Shown: piece after piece, positions 1-7,465 of the stretch | Layout: every line of letters starts with the position of its first letter | Numbering within the stretch: position 1 is the first letter of the stretch | DNA from: Desulfobacteraceae bacterium | Lineage (GTDB): Bacteria > Desulfobacterota > Desulfobacteria > Desulfobacterales > JAABSP01 | Direction of reading: 5' to 3' | Length of the DNA: 11,011 nt | NCBI GenBank assembly: GCA_011390035.1 | Contig: JAABTE010000060.1 | Location: 1 to 11,011 of the forward strand | Translations under genes and position numbers: made by a program | The notes under the pieces: model-generated | The model's database searches: none | Told to the model about the DNA's origin: nothing | What the model saw: only the letters and a program-made list of their open reading frames with translations

Positions 1-2
1 TT

Positions 3-1118
3 AAAACGAGCCACCTGCGGGAAGACCCCGGCAATGGCGGAAACAGGGCGGGCAACGGCGGCATGGCGCTGCTGATCACCCTGAGCATCGTCACGGTGCT
101 GATAACCGCCACCTTGTCCCTCAACCGCAAGATGCGCGATACCGTCATCGCCACGGCCGCCAGCCGGGATCGGATCACCCTGTCTCAGATGGCCGCCGCC
201 GGCGTGCATGCGGCCATGGCCATGCTGGTGAAGGATAAAAAGGAGACCCGGGTCGATTCGATGCAGGAAGACTGGGCAAACCCGGAAAAAATCGCCGAGG
301 TGCTGGCGGCCATCCCCTTCGACCAGGGGAAGTTGAGCTTCTCCATCTCCGACGAGCTGGGGCTGATTCAGGCCAACGCCCTGGTGGAATTCCCGGCGGG
401 GACCCAGTTCAACGAATCCCAGAAGATCATGTGGGACCGCTTCACCCGCCTGATCATAGACAGCCACGAGGCGTTCGAGGACCTGGAGGCGCCCACCATC
501 GTCAACTCCCTCAAGGACTGGCTCGACTCCAATGACGACGATGCCATCACGGGCCTCACCGGCGCCGAATCCGACTATTACGAAAACCTGGAGCCGCCCT
601 ACGTCTGCGCCAACGGCCCCTTCCGGCACATCGACGATCTGGCCCGGGTGCGGGGGATAGCGCCGGAGCTTTTTTGGGGGATCGAATCGATGCCGGGCCT
701 GCGCGATTTTCTTACCGTCCAGGGCATGACGCCGGCCAAAAAGGCCGAATCGGGCCGGGGCTTCACCTTCGAGGGCAAGATCAACATCAACACGGCGCCG
801 CTGCCCGTGCTGGTGGCCCTCATTCCGTCGGAGAATCCCGAATACGCCCAGCTCATTTACGACTACCGAATGGAAAAGGAAGAGGACACCTACATCCACG
901 ACCTTTCCAGCCCCACCTGGTACACCGGCGTGCCGGAGATCCCCGGCGACCTGGTTATCGACCCCAGGCTGATCACCAACGTCAGCGACCTGTTCCGCAT
1001 CGAGGCGAAAGCGACCCTCAACGACCAGGAGATGACCGTTACGGTCATCACGCGCCGGGAAAAGGTCCAGGACAGCGGCGCGTGGCGGTGCAGGGCGCTG
1101 ACATGGCAGACCGGATAG
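3..1118 (+). CDS. gspK: Type II secretion minor pseudopilin GspK (5' partial)
   Basis: GspK is the large minor pseudopilin that caps the tip of the T2SS pseudopilus with GspI and GspJ. The first in-frame ATG is at 63, but the frame stays open leftwards to the window edge and encodes a hydrophilic Gly/Asn-rich leader ending in Gly-Gly just before MALLITLSIV. That is the usual layout of a prepilin leader followed by the hydrophobic N-terminal helix, so the ATG at 63 is probably mature residue 1 and the true start lies upstream. Counting from 63 (351 residues): hydrophobic helix about 2-20; KDWLDSNDDD at 151-160 resembles the acidic calcium-binding region of GspK; the segment through GAESDYYENLEPPY (167-180) and DDLARVRGI (191-199) is typical of the family; GKININTAP at 238-246 is the conserved helix-hairpin-helix-like motif. 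As usual for GspK there is no glutamate at mature position 5. It is first in the run, 35 bp before gspL. Confidence 0.93.
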   Translation, partial: KTSHLREDPGNGGNRAGNGGMALLITLSIVTVLITATLSLNRKMRDTVIATAASRDRITLSQMAAAGVHAAMAMLVKDKKETRVDSMQEDWANPEKIAEVLAAIPFDQGKLSFSISDELGLIQANALVEFPAGTQFNESQKIMWDRFTRLIIDSHEAFEDLEAPTIVNSLKDWLDSNDDDAITGLTGAESDYYENLEPPYVCANGPFRHIDDLARVRGIAPELFWGIESMPGLRDFLTVQGMTPAKKAESGRGFTFEGKININTAPLPVLVALIPSENPEYAQLIYDYRMEKEEDTYIHDLSSPTWYTGVPEIPGDLVIDPRLITNVSDLFRIEAKATLNDQEMTVTVITRREKVQDSGAWRCRALTWQTG

Positions 1119-1151
1119 GAACCACCGGATAGCAAGGACCGGATTACCGCT
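1110..1151 (+). repeat. Three 14-bp-spaced copies of ACCGGAT at the gspK/gspL junction
   Basis: The heptamer ACCGGAT occurs at 1110, 1124 and 1138, exactly 14 bp apart, covering the gspK stop codon and nearly the whole gap to gspL. Units one and two agree at 11 of 14 bases (ACCGGATAGGAACC and ACCGGATAGCAAGG); the third keeps only the heptamer. It looks like local duplication of the gspK 3' end. A weak AAGGA (1134-1138) in the second unit is the only purine-rich stretch before the gspL start, about 15 nt away. Confidence 0.6.
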
Positions 1152-1153
1152 TT

Positions 1154-2626
1154 ATGAGCACGGAAATACTCGGCATAGACATCCGCCGCCACCACTTGAC
1201 GGCGGTCCTGACCCGCTCCGGCCTCAAGGGGAGCTGGATAGACCAGATAATGACGGTGCCCGTGGCGCCCCCGACGGAGGAAGAGGACGCAATGGCGCCC
1301 GTGGAGCGGGCCCTGGAGGAATTGAGCGGCCGGATCATCCGGCGGGACGCGACCTGCGTGATCTCGCTGCCGGCGGACTGGTTCTCGTTCCGCAACATCC
1401 AGATCCCCTTCAAGGACAACCGCAAGATCCGCCAGGTGCTGCCCTTCGAGCTGGAGCCCACCCTGCCCCATCCCGTGGACGAGCTGCTGCTGGATTTTCA
1501 GAACATCCGGTTGCCCAGCCACGCCGAGGGTGCCCATGTGATCGCCGCGGCCATCGAAAAGTGGCGCGTCGGGGCCATCATGGCGCCGCTCATCCGGCTG
1601 CGAATGGCGCCCGAGCGCATCACAGTGGGCGGAAGCGCCACCGCGGCCTGCCTGGCCCGGCGCGGCGCCATGCCCGAAAACTGCCTGCTGCTGGACATCG
1701 ACGCGGATCACTGCACCATCTTCATCCTGATCTCGGGAAAGATCTGCCTGGTGCGCCCCTTCCCCATGCATCCGGGGATGGATCCGGACCAGCGATCCAA
1801 GAACCTGGTGGCCAACATCCGGCGGACCCTGTCGGCCTTCGAGGAACTGTTTCATCTCGATTATTCGCCCGAGGAGGTGTATATCACCGGCTGGGGCGTG
1901 GCGGACCTGGATTTTGAAAACCGGGCCCGGGCCGCCCTGGGGGTTCCCATCAAGGCGGTGGACCTTGCCGCGGAGACCCGAATGGTCCAGAAGGTGCGCG
2001 ACCCGGAGGCCGGCTATGCCCCTGCCCGGTTCGACAACGCCCTTTCCCTGGCCCTTGCCGAGGCCGACGGCCTGGCGCTGCTGGACCTGCGAAAGGGGCC
2101 CTTCGCCCCCCGGCGGCGCATTGCCGAATACCGATCCAGCCTGATCGGCACCGGCATCCTGCTGCTGCTGACCGTGGGCATCCTGCTGGGCAACTTCCTT
2201 ATGGAGGTCAACGCCATGGAGCGGCGGATGGCCGAGATGGATGGCCGGATACGGGAGATCTTCCAGTCCGCCTTTCCGCAGATCACCCGCATCGTTGACC
2301 CGCTGCATCAGATGCGCGTGGCCCTCCAGGAAGCCCAACAGAGCGCGCTGGGGCCGGGGAGCGGGGCGGGGGACGCCCGATCCATCGACATCCTCAACGA
2401 GTTGAGCCGCCGGACCCCGCCGGCCATCGATGTCATCCTCGACCGGATGGTAATCGGCGAAGACAGCACGCTCATCTCCGGCAGCACCGACACCTTCAAC
2501 GCGGTGGACGAGATCCAGAACGGCCTTTCCGGAGGGGAGCTTTTCAAGAAGGTGACCATCAGCTCCACCAACAAGGAACGGACCGGCAACCGGATCGAAT
2601 TCAAGATGAGGATCAGCCTGAAATGA
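1154..2626 (+). CDS. gspL: Type II secretion inner-membrane protein GspL
   Basis: GspL is a bitopic inner-membrane protein. Its cytoplasmic actin-like (PilM-like) domain recruits the ATPase GspE, and its periplasmic domain pairs with GspM. The 490-residue length is close to that of the family with a complete cytoplasmic domain. The N-terminus (ILGIDIRRHHLTAVL, about 5-19) is a phosphate-1-like strand of the actin fold, and a second LLLDIDADHCTIFIL strand lies at about 178-192. LDLRKGPFAPRRR (310-322) precedes a single transmembrane helix at about 328-351, followed by a heptad-like stretch (353-395) and a ferredoxin-like periplasmic domain (about 425-490, starting near DVILDRM). A short Gly-rich linker (400-406) separates the last two parts. 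The start at 1154 gives the expected N-terminus; the ribosome site is weak. Its stop overlaps the gspM start as ATGA, implying coupled translation. Confidence 0.92.
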   Translation: MSTEILGIDIRRHHLTAVLTRSGLKGSWIDQIMTVPVAPPTEEEDAMAPVERALEELSGRIIRRDATCVISLPADWFSFRNIQIPFKDNRKIRQVLPFELEPTLPHPVDELLLDFQNIRLPSHAEGAHVIAAAIEKWRVGAIMAPLIRLRMAPERITVGGSATAACLARRGAMPENCLLLDIDADHCTIFILISGKICLVRPFPMHPGMDPDQRSKNLVANIRRTLSAFEELFHLDYSPEEVYITGWGVADLDFENRARAALGVPIKAVDLAAETRMVQKVRDPEAGYAPARFDNALSLALAEADGLALLDLRKGPFAPRRRIAEYRSSLIGTGILLLLTVGILLGNFLMEVNAMERRMAEMDGRIREIFQSAFPQITRIVDPLHQMRVALQEAQQSALGPGSGAGDARSIDILNELSRRTPPAIDVILDRMVIGEDSTLISGSTDTFNAVDEIQNGLSGGELFKKVTISSTNKERTGNRIEFKMRISLK

Positions 2627-3144
2627 AACTGAGCAAGCGGGAACAGTTCGCCGTGGCGTTGGCGGCGGTGGTGATGATCGCCTTTGCCGTGATCCGCTTA
2701 GGCGTCTTTCCCATGATTGAAAAACACCGACTGACGCAACGGGGCGTGGAAGCCAGGGCCGAGGCGCTGAAGGAAATCAATGTCCTCAAGGCCCAGTACG
2801 ACGAGCTGCGGCAAAAGGCCCGGATGTCCGAGGGCCGATTCGCCCGGCGGGAGAGCGGCTTCACCCTCTTTTCCTTCCTGGACCGGCTGGCCGGCGAGGC
2901 GGGCATCAAGGACCATATCACCTACATGAAGCCCTCCCGGTCCGAGGACAAGGACACCGGCTTCCGGATCTCCCTTGTGGAGATGAAGCTTCAGGATGTG
3001 AACATGGAGCAACTCATGCCATACCTGCACATGGTGGAGACATCCGAAAACGTGGTGTTCATCCGGCGGATGTCAATCACCCGCACCGGCAGGGACGAGG
3101 CGTTCATCGACGCGGTTCTCCAGGTGGAAACCTATGAAATATGA
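2623..3144 (+). CDS. gspM: Type II secretion inner-membrane protein GspM
   Basis: GspM is a small bitopic inner-membrane protein of the T2SS assembly platform, related in plan to PilO of type IV pili. It binds GspL and helps position GspE and GspC. The 173-residue product has a short basic cytoplasmic N-terminus (KLSKREQ), one transmembrane helix at about 8-30, a charged coiled-coil-prone stretch at about 34-72, and a periplasmic ferredoxin-like domain at about 78-173 (including TLFSFLDRLAGEAGI at 80-94 and the final strand DAVLQVETYEI). Sequence conservation in this family is low, so the call rests on size, topology and position directly after gspL with a 4-bp overlap. The gap to gspN holds a possible small ORF that starts inside the gspM 3' end. 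Confidence 0.88.
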   Translation: MKLSKREQFAVALAAVVMIAFAVIRLGVFPMIEKHRLTQRGVEARAEALKEINVLKAQYDELRQKARMSEGRFARRESGFTLFSFLDRLAGEAGIKDHITYMKPSRSEDKDTGFRISLVEMKLQDVNMEQLMPYLHMVETSENVVFIRRMSITRTGRDEAFIDAVLQVETYEI

Positions 3145-3187
3145 CGACTTTAAGGATCAAAGCGACGCGATCCATGGCTGCCTGTAA

Positions 3188-4126
3188 ATGAAAACAACGC
3201 GAAAAATTCTGCTATACGCCCTGTATGCAGCGGGCGTCACCGGCTTTTTCCTCTATTATCTGTTTCCGGCCGAGGCGGTTCGGGACTATGTGGCCCACCA
3301 GGTGGGAAGGGCCGAGCCGAATCTGTCCCTGACCATCGCCGCCGTGGCGCCGGGGCTGCCGCCGGGGCTGACCTTCGAGTCGGCCGAGCTGTTCCACGAA
3401 GGGCGGCCGGTGGCCACGGCCGACCGGATAAAGGTGACGCCGAGCCTGACCAGCCTGATGCGCCAGGACGTGGTGATCAACTTCCACGGCCGGATCTATG
3501 ACGGCCGCGTCAAGGGCGCGGCGGTGGTGCCCCGGAAAGGCCCCGCCGGCCGGCTGAAAAATCTGGAGGCGGTGTTCTCCGGCGTTCAGATCGGAGGCAT
3601 CGAGGCGCTTTCGGCCCTGCCCGGCTACCAGGTGACCGGCAAGCTCAACGCCGACATCGCTTACCACCCGGCGGGAAAGGGCCCGACCGACGGCGACGGC
3701 GCCAATGCCGAAAACAACGACCAAAACAACGCCGAAAACAACGCCGAAAACAACGACGGTAACATCCGCTTCGTGGTGCTAAACCTGGTGGCCCGGCCGT
3801 CCATGCCGCTTTTCGGCATCGAGCAGATCCAGTTCACGGATGTTCAGGGCGAGGCCATCCTGGCCAATCCGGGGCGGGTGGAGGTGAAAAGCCTCGCCGC
3901 CCGGGGCGGCCAGGTGAACGTCAGCGTCACCGGCGCCATCAACCTGGCCAGGCCGCTTAATCGCAGCGCCCTGAACCTGACCGGAACCATCACCCCGCAC
4001 CCGTCCTTCATCGCGGCCCTGGGAGACGGGTTTCCGGCCGCCTTTCTGATGAAAAAACGCGGCGGCGGGCAGATCAATTTCAGAATTGGCGGAACACTTG
4101 AAAATCCCGCGTTCTCGTTGCTGTAG
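3188..4126 (+). CDS. gspN: Type II secretion protein GspN
   Basis: This 312-residue protein fits the GspN family found in deltaproteobacterial T2SS operons, a poorly understood and often dispensable component. A hydrophobic N-terminal segment (about 6-26, LLYALYAAGVTGFFLYYLF) precedes a long periplasmic beta-rich region with AsmA-like character: LTFESAEL at 61-68, VINFHGRIYDGRVKG at 96-110, and the typical ending IGGTLENPAFSLL at 300-312. Family function is not settled; proximity suggests a role at the inner-membrane platform or in the periplasm. It starts at 3188, next to the TAA of a possible 17-codon ORF, with no evident Shine-Dalgarno sequence, so coupled translation is plausible. An oddity is an Asn-rich tandem repeat at residues 174-189, described separately, lying between two beta-rich halves. 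Confidence 0.85.
   Translation: MKTTRKILLYALYAAGVTGFFLYYLFPAEAVRDYVAHQVGRAEPNLSLTIAAVAPGLPPGLTFESAELFHEGRPVATADRIKVTPSLTSLMRQDVVINFHGRIYDGRVKGAAVVPRKGPAGRLKNLEAVFSGVQIGGIEALSALPGYQVTGKLNADIAYHPAGKGPTDGDGANAENNDQNNAENNAENNDGNIRFVVLNLVARPSMPLFGIEQIQFTDVQGEAILANPGRVEVKSLAARGGQVNVSVTGAINLARPLNRSALNLTGTITPHPSFIAALGDGFPAAFLMKKRGGGQINFRIGGTLENPAFSLL
3707..3754 (+). repeat. In-frame 12-bp tandem repeat within gspN (four units)
   Basis: Four consecutive 12-bp units occur: GCCGAAAACAAC, GACCAAAACAAC, GCCGAAAACAAC, GCCGAAAACAAC. They encode AENN, DQNN, AENN, AENN (GspN residues 174-189), and a degenerate fifth unit (GAC GGT AAC) follows. The AAC/GAA-rich stretch contrasts with its GC-rich surroundings and looks like replication-slippage expansion of a surface loop. 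Confidence 0.9.
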
Positions 4127-4151
4127 GCTTTCAGATCGCCTTTCGGGGCAA

Positions 4152-4169
4152 CGGCCGGAAAGGAGGCCG
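4152..4169 (+). promoter_or_regulatory. gspC ribosome binding site inside a small GC hairpin
   Basis: AAAGGAGG at 4159-4166 is the strongest Shine-Dalgarno sequence of the secretion block and lies 5 nt before the gspC ATG at 4172, which fixes that start. It is flanked by CGGCC (4152-4156) and GGCCG (4165-4169), which can pair as a 5-bp GC stem with an 8-nt loop holding AAAGGA. Whether the stem affects translation is not known; the Shine-Dalgarno itself is clear. Confidence 0.6.
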
Positions 4170-4171
4170 GA

Positions 4172-5056
4172 ATGAAACGGATTTTTGCCATCGTGAATAT
4201 AGGGCTGTTGACCGCCATGAGCTTTTTCGGCGTCAACGCCTTTTACAAGGGGCTGGCGGCCCGGCTGGACGTGGTCCCCGTGGTGGGGCCGGAAGCGGGA
4301 ACCGAGGTGGATCGGGACGAAACCCGGAGCCTGCCCATCGCCTATTACACGCCCATCGTGGAGCGCGATCTTTTTAAAACCAGCAAGGAAGCGGCCGAAC
4401 TGGCCCCGGAAACAGCCGCCGTGGACCTGAACGAACTCGAGCAGACAGCGCTGAAGCTCAAGCTGTGGGGCACCGTGTCCGGCGACAAGAGTTCGGCCTC
4501 GGCCGTTATCGAGGACCTTCAGGCCCGCAAGCAGAACCTGTACCGGGAGGGCGACGCCATCCAGAACGCCACCATCAAGATGATCCTTCGGGAGAAGGTG
4601 GTGCTGACGGTGGACGGCAAGGACGAGGTGCTGGAGATGGAAAAGCTCCTGGCCAGCGCCGGCCCCGGCGGCGCGGTCCCCCAGCCGTCTGAGCCCGCAT
4701 CGCCGTCCATATCGGCGGTGGAAACCCCCGGCGGCGATCAGAACGTGCGCCTGGGTCGGGAGCAGATCGACGCGGCCGTCAATAACGTGAACAACCTGAT
4801 GCGCCAGGCCAAGATCCGGCCCCACTTCAAGGACGGCAAGCCGGACGGCCTCACCCTGACCCGGGTGCGGCCCGACTCCATCTTCACCCAGCTCGGCCTG
4901 CGCAGCGGCGACATCATCACCGGCGTGGACGGGCAGGACATCCAGTCGGTGGACGACGCCCTTCGCTTTTATCGCAGCCTGAAATCGGCCGACAATGTCT
5001 CGGTGCAGATCCGGCGGCGGGGGCAGCAGCAGACCATCAATTACAATATCGACTGA
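4172..5056 (+). CDS. gspC: Type II secretion linker protein GspC (HR and PDZ domains)
   Basis: GspC connects the inner-membrane platform to the secretin and is implicated in substrate choice. The 294-residue product has a short N-terminus and one transmembrane helix (about 5-27, IFAIVNIGLLTAMSFFG onward). The homology region, about 57-157, contains the family motif ERDLFKT at 64-70 and WGTVSG at 99-104, and is the part that binds the N0 domain of GspD. A Pro/Ser-rich linker (about 163-188) leads to a C-terminal PDZ domain (about 212-292) with the recognisable LGLRSGDIITGVDGQDIQS at 241-259. Some GspC proteins carry a coiled coil instead of PDZ, so this is the PDZ type. It follows gspN by 45 bp and precedes gspD by 68 bp, placing the two binding partners side by side. 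Confidence 0.94.
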   Translation: MKRIFAIVNIGLLTAMSFFGVNAFYKGLAARLDVVPVVGPEAGTEVDRDETRSLPIAYYTPIVERDLFKTSKEAAELAPETAAVDLNELEQTALKLKLWGTVSGDKSSASAVIEDLQARKQNLYREGDAIQNATIKMILREKVVLTVDGKDEVLEMEKLLASAGPGGAVPQPSEPASPSISAVETPGGDQNVRLGREQIDAAVNNVNNLMRQAKIRPHFKDGKPDGLTLTRVRPDSIFTQLGLRSGDIITGVDGQDIQSVDDALRFYRSLKSADNVSVQIRRRGQQQTINYNID

Positions 5057-5124
5057 GCCAGATTGACCGTAAACATCGCCAGAACGAATCACTCCACTCT
5101 TCAATCCACGGATAAGCGACGGAT

Positions 5125-7452
5125 ATGAAATTGCGAATCGACTCGACCCAATCGCGGATGACCCTTTGCTGCATCTTTTTGCTCCTGTGCGTCCTTCTGG
5201 CGCCGCCGGCAACCGTCTGCCGGGCCCAGGAGGCGGATGACCAGCGATACGTCTCCATAGACTTCAACGACGTGGACATCAGCGTCTTTATCAAATTCAT
5301 CGCCGAGCTGACCGGCAGAAACTTCATTGTGGATAACCGGGTCAAGGGCAAGGTGACGATCATCTCCCCGGCCAAGATCTCCGTGGACGAGGCTTACAAG
5401 GTCTTCGAATCGGTATTGGAGGTCCACGGCTTCACCACGGTGGATTCCGGGGAGGTGATCAAGATCGTCTCCTCGCCGGAGGCCCGCACCAAGTCCATCG
5501 AGACCATGATGCCCAACGAGACCATGATGCCGGAGGACAAGCTGGTAACCCAGATCCTGCCCCTGCGCTACGCCGATTCGAACGCCATCACCCGGCTGTT
5601 TCGGCCCCTGATCTCCAAAAGCAGCGTGATCCTGCCCTACCAGCCCACCAACACCCTGATCATCACCGATTTTTACTCCAACATCCAGCGGCTCATCCGC
5701 ATCGTGAAGGTGATCGACGTGCCGGGGGTGGGCCAGGAGATCTCGGTGATCCCGCTGTTGCATGGCGACGCGGAAAAGATCGTGCGCACCCTCACCACCA
5801 TGTTTCAGCAGCGCCGCGCCCAGAAAGGGACGGCGCCGGCGGAAGCGACCAAGTTCGTGGCCGACGAACGCACAAACAGCGTCATCGTGCTGGCCAGCGA
5901 GGACGAGACCAAGCGAATCCGAGAGCTGATTCGCCGCCTGGACCGCGAGGTGCCCAGGGGCAAGGGCAAGATCCACGTCTATTACCTTGAAAACGCCACG
6001 GCCGAGGAGCTGGCCAAGGTGCTCCAGTCGCTCTCCAGCAAGCCCAAGCCGGCCAGCGCCCAGGGAAAGGCCGAGGCGCCCATCGTCTCGGAGGCAACCA
6101 ACATCACGGCGGACAAGGCCACCAACAGCCTTATCATCATGGCGGACAAGGACGACTACCTGGTGCTCGAGCAGATCATCCAGAAGCTGGACGTGCCCCG
6201 GGCCATGGTCTATATCGAATGCCTGATCATGGAGGTGAACGTCAACAACAGCCTTCAACTGGGCACCGAGTGGATCGCCATGGCCGACACCGAATACCGG
6301 GGCAGCGACGCGGCCTTCGGCGGCGGCTTTTCCGGCAGCGAAACGGGCTACGACGCCATCGGCGGCCTGCTCGCCTCGCCCATCAGCATGCTGCCGCCCG
6401 GCTTTTCCATGGGCGTGTTTTCAGAGCCGCTGAAAATCGGCGACCTGGTTTTCCCGAACCTGGCGGCCATCGTCAAGGCATCGCGCAAGGACAAGGGCGT
6501 GCATATCCTTTCCACCCCCCAGATCATGACCACCGACAACGAGGAGGCCAGCATCACCGTGGGCAAGAACGTGCCCTACCTTACCAAATCGGGCTCCTCC
6601 ACGGTGGAATCTTACAACACCTACGAATACAAGGACGTGGGCATCATGCTCAAGATCACCCCCCAGATCAGCAAGGACCGGCTCATCCGCCTGAAGATCT
6701 CCCAGGAGGTGACCAAGCTCGACAGCTCGCTGACCACAGGGGACAGGCCCACCACCTTAAAGCGCACCATCGACACCACGGTGATCGTTCACGACAAGAA
6801 TACCATCGTTATCGGCGGGCTCATCGACGACAGCCTTTCCACCACGGAATACAAGGTGCCCTGCCTCGGCAACATCCCCGGGGCCGGCTGGCTGTTCAAG
6901 TCCCTGGGCAATTCCCAGGAAAAGACCAACCTGTTCGTCTTTCTCACCCCCCACGTGGTCAAGAACCCCATGGAGGCCGAGGCCCTGTTCAATAAAAAGA
7001 AGGATCAGATCGAAGCCATCGAGGAAGATGGCATCAAGATGTACCGCAAGCACTTCGGCGGCGCCATGTCGGAGCCTGGCATCCTGGAGCTGTCGGACGT
7101 TCTCGAAAGCCAGAGCGAGCAACCGGGCGAGCCGATTCCCCAATACCAGCCGGCGGAACCGGGGCGGGAAAATGTCTTTCCCCGGATTCCGCCCCCCGGC
7201 ACTATGGGAGAAACCCTGCCATGGGAAAGGGGGGGCGCCCTCGGGAATGGTCCAGGAGCGGCGTCCGGGGAGGGACCCTGGGAGGAAACAGGACCGCCCG
7301 ACCCCTACGCCGAGGATCCGCCCATCAAAATTCCTGGAATGCAGACGGACGGCGGTGGCGGCATCGATATTCCGGACGGCGGCGGCGAGGCTCCGGAGCC
7401 GCCCCAGGACGTTCCCGACGCCCCCGAGCCGGCCCCGCAGCCCAACGATTAG
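5125..7452 (+). CDS. gspD: Type II secretion secretin GspD
   Basis: GspD forms the multimeric outer-membrane gate through which folded substrates leave. The 775-residue product has a Sec signal peptide (about 1-34, hydrophobic core LCCIFLLLCVLLAPP, cleavage probably after CRA). N0 lies at about 42-115, N1 at 140-198, N2 at 204-275 and N3 at 281-358, the last three each ending in the characteristic RL/IxxxxxLD-like helix. The secretin core is about 360-612, with STPQIMTTDNEEA at 463-475, VPYLTKSG at 483-490, IGGLIDD at 563-569 and VPCLGNIPGAGWLFKS at 578-593. Cys32 is not in a good lipobox (Val precedes it), so a lipoprotein is unlikely. The C-terminal 110 or so residues form a Pro/Gly/Glu-rich low-complexity tail that is longer than normal. 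The start has only a partial Shine-Dalgarno (GGATAAG, 5110-5116); an in-frame ATG at 5158 would still leave a signal peptide. Confidence 0.96.
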   Translation: MKLRIDSTQSRMTLCCIFLLLCVLLAPPATVCRAQEADDQRYVSIDFNDVDISVFIKFIAELTGRNFIVDNRVKGKVTIISPAKISVDEAYKVFESVLEVHGFTTVDSGEVIKIVSSPEARTKSIETMMPNETMMPEDKLVTQILPLRYADSNAITRLFRPLISKSSVILPYQPTNTLIITDFYSNIQRLIRIVKVIDVPGVGQEISVIPLLHGDAEKIVRTLTTMFQQRRAQKGTAPAEATKFVADERTNSVIVLASEDETKRIRELIRRLDREVPRGKGKIHVYYLENATAEELAKVLQSLSSKPKPASAQGKAEAPIVSEATNITADKATNSLIIMADKDDYLVLEQIIQKLDVPRAMVYIECLIMEVNVNNSLQLGTEWIAMADTEYRGSDAAFGGGFSGSETGYDAIGGLLASPISMLPPGFSMGVFSEPLKIGDLVFPNLAAIVKASRKDKGVHILSTPQIMTTDNEEASITVGKNVPYLTKSGSSTVESYNTYEYKDVGIMLKITPQISKDRLIRLKISQEVTKLDSSLTTGDRPTTLKRTIDTTVIVHDKNTIVIGGLIDDSLSTTEYKVPCLGNIPGAGWLFKSLGNSQEKTNLFVFLTPHVVKNPMEAEALFNKKKDQIEAIEEDGIKMYRKHFGGAMSEPGILELSDVLESQSEQPGEPIPQYQPAEPGRENVFPRIPPPGTMGETLPWERGGALGNGPGAASGEGPWEETGPPDPYAEDPPIKIPGMQTDGGGGIDIPDGGGEAPEPPQDVPDAPEPAPQPND
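5499..5531 (+). repeat. 15-bp direct repeat in gspD at 18-bp spacing
   Basis: CGAGACCATGATGCC occurs at 5499-5513 and again at 5517-5531, an in-frame offset of six codons. It gives ETMMPN-ETMMPE at GspD residues 126-137, in the linker between the N0 and N1 domains. It looks like a small tandem duplication in a tolerant linker. Confidence 0.8.
7119..7449 (+). other. Pro/Gly/Glu-rich low-complexity tail of GspD
   Basis: The codons for GspD residues about 665-775 encode a tail dominated by Pro, Gly, Glu, Asp and Ala, with a GGGG and a GGG run near residues 743-753 and a Pro-rich acidic end. It has no hydrophobic segment and follows the last secretin strand by about 50 residues. In many GspD proteins this place is taken by a shorter S domain that binds a pilotin lipoprotein. 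No such domain is obvious here. Confidence 0.75.
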
Positions 7453-7465
7453 CGGGAATTGACGC

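Noticed and set aside
890..2338. 482-codon open frame on the minus strand
   Set aside because: It lies opposite gspK and gspL, whose protein families are clear. Its translation is rich in His, Gly, Gln, Arg and Pro without domain-like pattern, as expected for a shadow frame in GC-rich DNA.
3707..3754. CRISPR-like array
   Set aside because: The repeats are 12 bp, directly adjacent and in frame with no spacers, so they are a coding tandem repeat.
5063..5092. Possible promoter TTGACC before gspD
   Set aside because: No acceptable -10 box occurs at 16-18 bp; the gap of 68 bp fits an intra-operon spacer.
3779..5212. 477-codon open frame on the minus strand
   Set aside because: It is antisense to gspN, gspC and the gspD start, with shadow-type composition and no recognisable motif.
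5200..5240. GspD as a lipoprotein through Cys32
   Set aside because: The residue before the Cys is Val and the region does not match a lipobox; a standard signal peptidase I site follows.
5101..6258. 385-codon open frame on the minus strand
   Set aside because: It is antisense to the N domains of gspD, with His/Asp/Gly-rich composition mirroring GspD codon use.
6219..6995. 258-codon plus-strand frame inside gspD
   Set aside because: Alternate frame of the secretin core with His/Arg/Gln-rich translation and no ribosome site; GspD itself is intact there.
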